Made by a program: the position numbers and the translations under genes
The notes under the pieces: model-generated
Database searches by the model: none
What the model was told of the DNA's origin: nothing
The model's input: only the letters and a program-made list of their open reading frames with translations
Source: Mesorhizobium alhagi CCNWXJ12-2
GTDB lineage: Bacteria > Pseudomonadota > Alphaproteobacteria > Rhizobiales > Rhizobiaceae
NCBI RefSeq assembly: GCF_000236565.1
Contig: NZ_AHAM01000033.1
Location: 1-64,000 of the forward strand
DNA length: 64,000 nt
Direction: 5' to 3'
Shown: positions 60,638-64,000 of the stretch, piece by piece
Position numbering within the stretch: position 1 is the first letter of the stretch
How the letters are laid out: the number at the start of each line of letters is the position of its first letter

Positions 60638-61624
60638 ATGCTGATTTCCGAAGTGATGGACGAGGCCGGGATCATAAAGGTCGCCGTTCGCAATGGCGGA
60701 CCGGCGCGGATCGTGCGGAGCGCCAAGAGCGTCTATTCGCTGGCGCTGGAAGCGGCACGGAGCGGCTCGAGCCTGGCCGGGCTGATCGAGGCGCGAGGGC
60801 TCGGGGAGACGATCGACCTCGAGGCCGCTTACCGGAAGAGACTGCTGCGTTCTCCGATCAGCCATGCCGACCCGGCGCATCTGCACCTCACCGGCACCGG
60901 GCTCACCCATCTGGGCTCGGCGGCGGCGCGCGACGCCATGCACCAGAAGCTGAACGGCGAGGAAGCGCTGACCGATTCGATGAAGATGTTCCGCATGGGC
61001 ATCGAAGGCGGCAAGCCGGCCAGCGGCCAGATGGGCGTGCAGCCCGAGTGGTTCTACAAGGGCAACGGAACCATGGCTGTAGCCCCCGGCGCGCCGCTGG
61101 TCTCGCCTCATTTCGCCAGCGACGCGGGCGAGGAGCCGGAGATTGCCGGCATCTACGTCATAGGCGACGACGGCACGCCGTTCCGCGTTGGCTTCGCACT
61201 ATCGAACGAATTTTCCGACCACGTTACCGAGCGGGTGAATTACCTCTACCTCGCCCATTCCAAGCTGCGCAACGCGTCGTTCGGGCCGGAGATACTGGTC
61301 GGCGAACTGCCGGCCGACACGCGCGGCTCGTCGCGCATCATCCGCAACGGCAGCACTTTGTGGGAGAAGCCTTTCCTGTCGGGCGAAAGCAACATGTCGC
61401 ACACGATCGCCAACCTGGAGCACCACCATTTCAAGTATCCGGCGTTCCGCCAGCCAGGCGATATCCATGTGCACATGTTCGGCACGGCGACGCTGTCCTT
61501 CGCGGACGGGGTGCGGACCGAGCCGGGCGATGTGTTCGAGATAGAAGTGCCGGAGTTCGGGCTGCCGCTGCGCAACCCGCTCAAGATAGACCAGCCCGTT
61601 TCGATCCGGGTGAGAGCGCTGTGA
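60638..61624 (+). CDS. gguC: GguC / AraD1-family protein (fumarylacetoacetase-like fold)
   Basis: The 328-residue protein starts MLISEVMDEAGIIKVAVRNGGPARIV and has family blocks HLTGTGLTHLGSAAARDAMH, FRMGIEGGKPASGQMGVQPEWFYKGNG, GFALSNEFSDHVTERVNYLYLAHSKLR and PGDIHVHMFGTATLSFADGV. GguC is the last gene of the Agrobacterium chvE-ggu cluster. Members placed in sugar-oxidation loci act as 2-keto-3-deoxy-L-arabinonate (AraD1-type) dehydratases. With the dehydrogenases downstream, that role is likely. AAGGAGG precedes the ATG. The 191-base gap before it holds an 8-bp hairpin (60551-60577). Confidence 0.87.
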   Translation: MLISEVMDEAGIIKVAVRNGGPARIVRSAKSVYSLALEAARSGSSLAGLIEARGLGETIDLEAAYRKRLLRSPISHADPAHLHLTGTGLTHLGSAAARDAMHQKLNGEEALTDSMKMFRMGIEGGKPASGQMGVQPEWFYKGNGTMAVAPGAPLVSPHFASDAGEEPEIAGIYVIGDDGTPFRVGFALSNEFSDHVTERVNYLYLAHSKLRNASFGPEILVGELPADTRGSSRIIRNGSTLWEKPFLSGESNMSHTIANLEHHHFKYPAFRQPGDIHVHMFGTATLSFADGVRTEPGDVFEIEVPEFGLPLRNPLKIDQPVSIRVRAL

Positions 61625-61634
61625 GGAATCCAAG

Positions 61635-62411
61635 ATGAATACGCAAGCTTACAACTTCGCCCGTTACCCCGGGCTCTCCGACGTCCCGGTCATCGTCTCC
61701 GGAGGCGCAAGCGGCATAGGCGAGGCGATCGTGCGCGCCTATGCGGCCGAGGGCGCCAAGGTGGGCTTCGTCGATCTCGCCGAGGCCGAAGGCGAGGCGC
61801 TCGCCGCCGAGCTGAATTCCGGCGGTGGTTCGGCCACATTCCGGCGCTGCGACATCACAGACACCGATGCTTACAGGGAAGCGCTGCGTGAGATAGAGGC
61901 CGTACAGGGCCCGACGCGGGTGCTGCTCAACAATGCCGCCAACGACACAAGGCATAAATGGGACGAAGTCACTCCCGCCTATTTCGACGACCGCATCGCC
62001 GTCAATCTGAAGCACATGTTCTTCGCTATCCAGGCCGTCGCGCCGGGCATGATCGCGGCGGGCAGCGGATCGATCGTCAATTTCGGCTCGGTCGGCTGGA
62101 TGATGGCGACCGGCGGCTACCCGGTCTATGCCGCGTCCAAGGCGGCGGTCCACGGCATGACGCGATCGTTCGCCCGCGACCTCGGCCGGCACGGCATCCG
62201 CGTCAACACGCTGGTTCCGGGCTGGGTGATGACGAAGCGCCAGCTCGATCTTTGGATCGACGACGCCGCCAACGAGCTGATCGACAAGAGCCAGTGCCTG
62301 GCCGGCCGGGTGATGCCCGAAGATATTGCACGCATGGCGCTGTTTCTGGGTTCGGACGATGCCAAAATGTGCTCCGCCCAGAATTTCATCGTCGACGGCG
62401 GCTGGGTTTGA
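61635..62411 (+). CDS. Short-chain dehydrogenase/reductase, probable sugar dehydrogenase
   Basis: The 258-residue classical SDR has the cofactor motif IVSGGASGIGEAIVRAYAAEG (about residue 20), VLLNNAANDTRHKW, catalytic Ser in VNFGSVGWMM, and YPVYAASKAAVHGMT with the Tyr-Lys pair. PGWVMTKRQLDLWID and AQNFIVDGGWV follow. By context it probably oxidises L-arabinose, D-galactose or a related aldose to the lactone. It lies 10 bases after gguC, so it is part of the same transcription unit. Confidence 0.87.
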   Translation: MNTQAYNFARYPGLSDVPVIVSGGASGIGEAIVRAYAAEGAKVGFVDLAEAEGEALAAELNSGGGSATFRRCDITDTDAYREALREIEAVQGPTRVLLNNAANDTRHKWDEVTPAYFDDRIAVNLKHMFFAIQAVAPGMIAAGSGSIVNFGSVGWMMATGGYPVYAASKAAVHGMTRSFARDLGRHGIRVNTLVPGWVMTKRQLDLWIDDAANELIDKSQCLAGRVMPEDIARMALFLGSDDAKMCSAQNFIVDGGWV

Positions 62412-62551
62412 GAGTGTAATCAGGCCAACCATTACGACCCCGCGTCAAGCATGCGGGGTGACTTGCCGTGTGAAATTCGGTACCAGCCTGCATCGACGGA
62501 TCGGCTGGCAGTCCGGTCCATGCGCGGCCATCAGCAAGCAAGGAAATCGAT

Positions 62552-63988
62552 ATGAGCGAATTGTTCAGAAACCTGATCGGAGGCGAATGGGTCGACGGCG
62601 AGGCCATCCCCAACATCAACCCGTCGGATACCAACGATGTGGTGGGCGAATATGCGCGCGCCAGCAAAGACGATGCACAGGCCGCGATCGCGGCGGCCAA
62701 GGCCGCCTTCCCGGCCTGGTCGCGCTCGGGCCTGCTCGAGCGTCACGCCGTGCTGCGCAAGACCGCGGACGAGATCACCGCGCGCAAGGAAGAGCTCGGC
62801 CGGCTCTTGTCGCGCGAGGAAGGCAAGACGCTGGCGGAAGGCATCGGCGAGACCGTGCGAGCGGCGCAGATATTTGATTTCTTCGCCGGGGAGGCGCTGA
62901 GGCTGGCCGGTGAAATCCTGCCCAGCGTCAGGCCGGGCGTCAGCGTCGAGGTGACGCGCGAAGCTGTCGGCGTGGTCGGCATCATCACGCCATGGAACTT
63001 CCCGATCGCGATTCCGGCCTGGAAGATCGCGCCGGCGCTCTGCTACGGCAACACGATCGTGTTCAAGCCCGCGGATCTGGTGCCCGGCTGCTCGTGGGCG
63101 ATTGTCGACATTCTCCACCGCGCCGGCCTGCCGAAGGGCGTGTTGAACCTGGTCATGGGCCAGGGCTCGGTTGTCGGGCAGACCATACTCGACAGCCCCG
63201 ACATCGACGCAATCACCTTCACCGGCTCGGTCGCGACGGGCAGGCGCGTGGCGGCGGCGAGCGTCGAGCACATGCGCAAGTTCCAGCTCGAAATGGGCGG
63301 CAAGAACCCGCTGGTCGTGCTCGACGACGCAAATCTCGACATCGCGGTGGACTGCGCCGTCAACGGCGCATTCTTCTCGACCGGGCAACGCTGCACGGCG
63401 TCGTCCCGGCTGATCGTGACGGAAGGCATCCATGACCGCTTCGTCGAGGCGGTGACGGCGCGGCTGAAGGGCCTCGTCGTTGACAATGCGCTGAAGGCGG
63501 GCACGCATATCGGTCCGGTTGTCGATGAGAGCCAGATGGGCCAGGACGAGAAGTACCTGGCGATCGGCCGCGAAGAGGGCGCGAAGCTCGCCTTCGGCGG
63601 CGAACGCCTCACCCGCGAAACGCCGGGCTTCTACCTGCAGCCGGCGCTGTTCACCGAAGCAACGAACCAGATGCGGATTTCCCGCGAGGAGATATTCGGG
63701 CCGGTGGCTTCGGTAATCCGGGTCAAGGATTACGACGAGGCGCTGCACACCGCCAACGACACGCCTTTCGGCCTTTCCTCGGGCATCGTAACCACCAGCC
63801 TGAAGCACGCGACGCATTACAAGCGCAACGCTCAGGCAGGCATGGTGATGGTCAACGTGCCGACCGCCGGTGTCGACTTCCACGTGCCGTTCGGAGGATC
63901 CAAGGGTTCGAGCTACGGTCCGAAGGAACAAGGCCGCTACGCCGCCGAATTCTACACGACGGTGAAGACGGCCTATACGGCTGCTTGA
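62552..63988 (+). CDS. Aldehyde dehydrogenase, probable 2-ketoglutarate semialdehyde dehydrogenase
   Basis: The 478-residue NAD(P)-dependent aldehyde dehydrogenase starts MSELFRNLIGGEWVDGEAIPNINPSDTNDVVGEY. GIITPWNFPIAIPAWKIAPALCYGN, the Glu in FQLEMGGKNPLVVLDDA and the catalytic Cys in FFSTGQRCTASSRLIV identify the active site. In the non-phosphorylating arabinose pathway this enzyme converts 2-ketoglutarate semialdehyde to 2-ketoglutarate for the TCA cycle; the sequence closely resembles that subgroup. Ends 12 bases before the right edge of the window; further pathway genes may follow. Confidence 0.88.
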   Translation: MSELFRNLIGGEWVDGEAIPNINPSDTNDVVGEYARASKDDAQAAIAAAKAAFPAWSRSGLLERHAVLRKTADEITARKEELGRLLSREEGKTLAEGIGETVRAAQIFDFFAGEALRLAGEILPSVRPGVSVEVTREAVGVVGIITPWNFPIAIPAWKIAPALCYGNTIVFKPADLVPGCSWAIVDILHRAGLPKGVLNLVMGQGSVVGQTILDSPDIDAITFTGSVATGRRVAAASVEHMRKFQLEMGGKNPLVVLDDANLDIAVDCAVNGAFFSTGQRCTASSRLIVTEGIHDRFVEAVTARLKGLVVDNALKAGTHIGPVVDESQMGQDEKYLAIGREEGAKLAFGGERLTRETPGFYLQPALFTEATNQMRISREEIFGPVASVIRVKDYDEALHTANDTPFGLSSGIVTTSLKHATHYKRNAQAGMVMVNVPTAGVDFHVPFGGSKGSSYGPKEQGRYAAEFYTTVKTAYTAA

Positions 63989-64000
63989 TTGCGATCAGCG

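Overview
The window is a 64 kb, GC-rich chromosomal segment of an alphaproteobacterium of the order Hyphomicrobiales, most like Mesorhizobium and other Phyllobacteriaceae. This is inferred from several features: the gbpR-chvE-gguABC sugar locus, an Ala/Lys/Pro-rich extension on AtpD of the kind I recall from Brucella and Mesorhizobium, an RcdA (DUF1465) gene, the neighbours DUF1674-htpX-rsmB, the gene order of the atp cluster, and a candidate sRNA of AbcR/ar15 type. Almost everything is housekeeping chromosome. I see no phage, complete insertion sequence, CRISPR array, rRNA or tRNA.

Layout. 1-5.1 kb (minus): the tol-pal envelope system tolQ-tolR-tolA-tolB-pal-cpoB, with cpoB cut by the left edge. 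5.3-9.1 kb (minus): ruvC-ruvA-ruvB and ybgC, with a VapBC-type toxin-antitoxin pair inserted between ruvA and ruvB and a lone AbrB-type gene between ruvC and ruvA. 9.3-16.4 kb: a small rhizobial protein, rcdA, a candidate sRNA, a small membrane protein, an acyl-CoA synthetase, a ParDE pair, an OpgC-like membrane protein, a TauE/SafE exporter and a ThiE-like protein. 16.4-22.4 kb: a Sel1-repeat protein, efp, a suhB-like phosphatase, a HlyIII-like protein, a MotA/MotB-like pair and a DUF1304 protein. 22.4-23.2 kb: a gene-free stretch of repeats. 23.2-32.2 kb: an M32 carboxypeptidase, a heparinase II/III-like protein and the F1 ATPase operon atpH-A-G-D-C, with an AT-richer extra gene between atpD and atpC.

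32.4-42.6 kb: a small membrane protein, a methyltransferase, priA, a TalC/FSA-type transaldolase, lptE-leuS, yggS, an O-acyltransferase with an SGNH tail, and usg. 42.9-48.9 kb: acsA, a 55-residue Cys-pair protein, a cyclopropane fatty acid synthase, a very short ORF with an exceptionally long Shine-Dalgarno match followed by a terminator, a TadG-like von Willebrand protein and a thermonuclease-like protein. 48.9-55.2 kb: a transglutaminase-like protein, sdhAF4-like DUF1674, htpX, rsmB, a signal peptidase I homologue lacking the nucleophilic serine, and a membrane adenylate/guanylate cyclase. 55.2-64 kb: the sugar locus gbpR / chvE-gguA-gguB-gguC followed by a short-chain dehydrogenase and an aldehyde dehydrogenase. 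Together these import arabinose/galactose-type sugars and probably oxidise them by a non-phosphorylating route.

The observations most worth a second look are: the toxin-antitoxin genes translationally stitched into the ruv operon; the foreign-looking gene inside the atp operon; the signal peptidase homologue with Asn at the catalytic serine; the sORF whose ribosome binding site pairs with about 15 nt of the 16S rRNA 3' end; the candidate AbcR-like sRNA; and a terminator-containing repeat present at both 26.5 kb and 52.7 kb. No large undescribed multi-gene system is evident.
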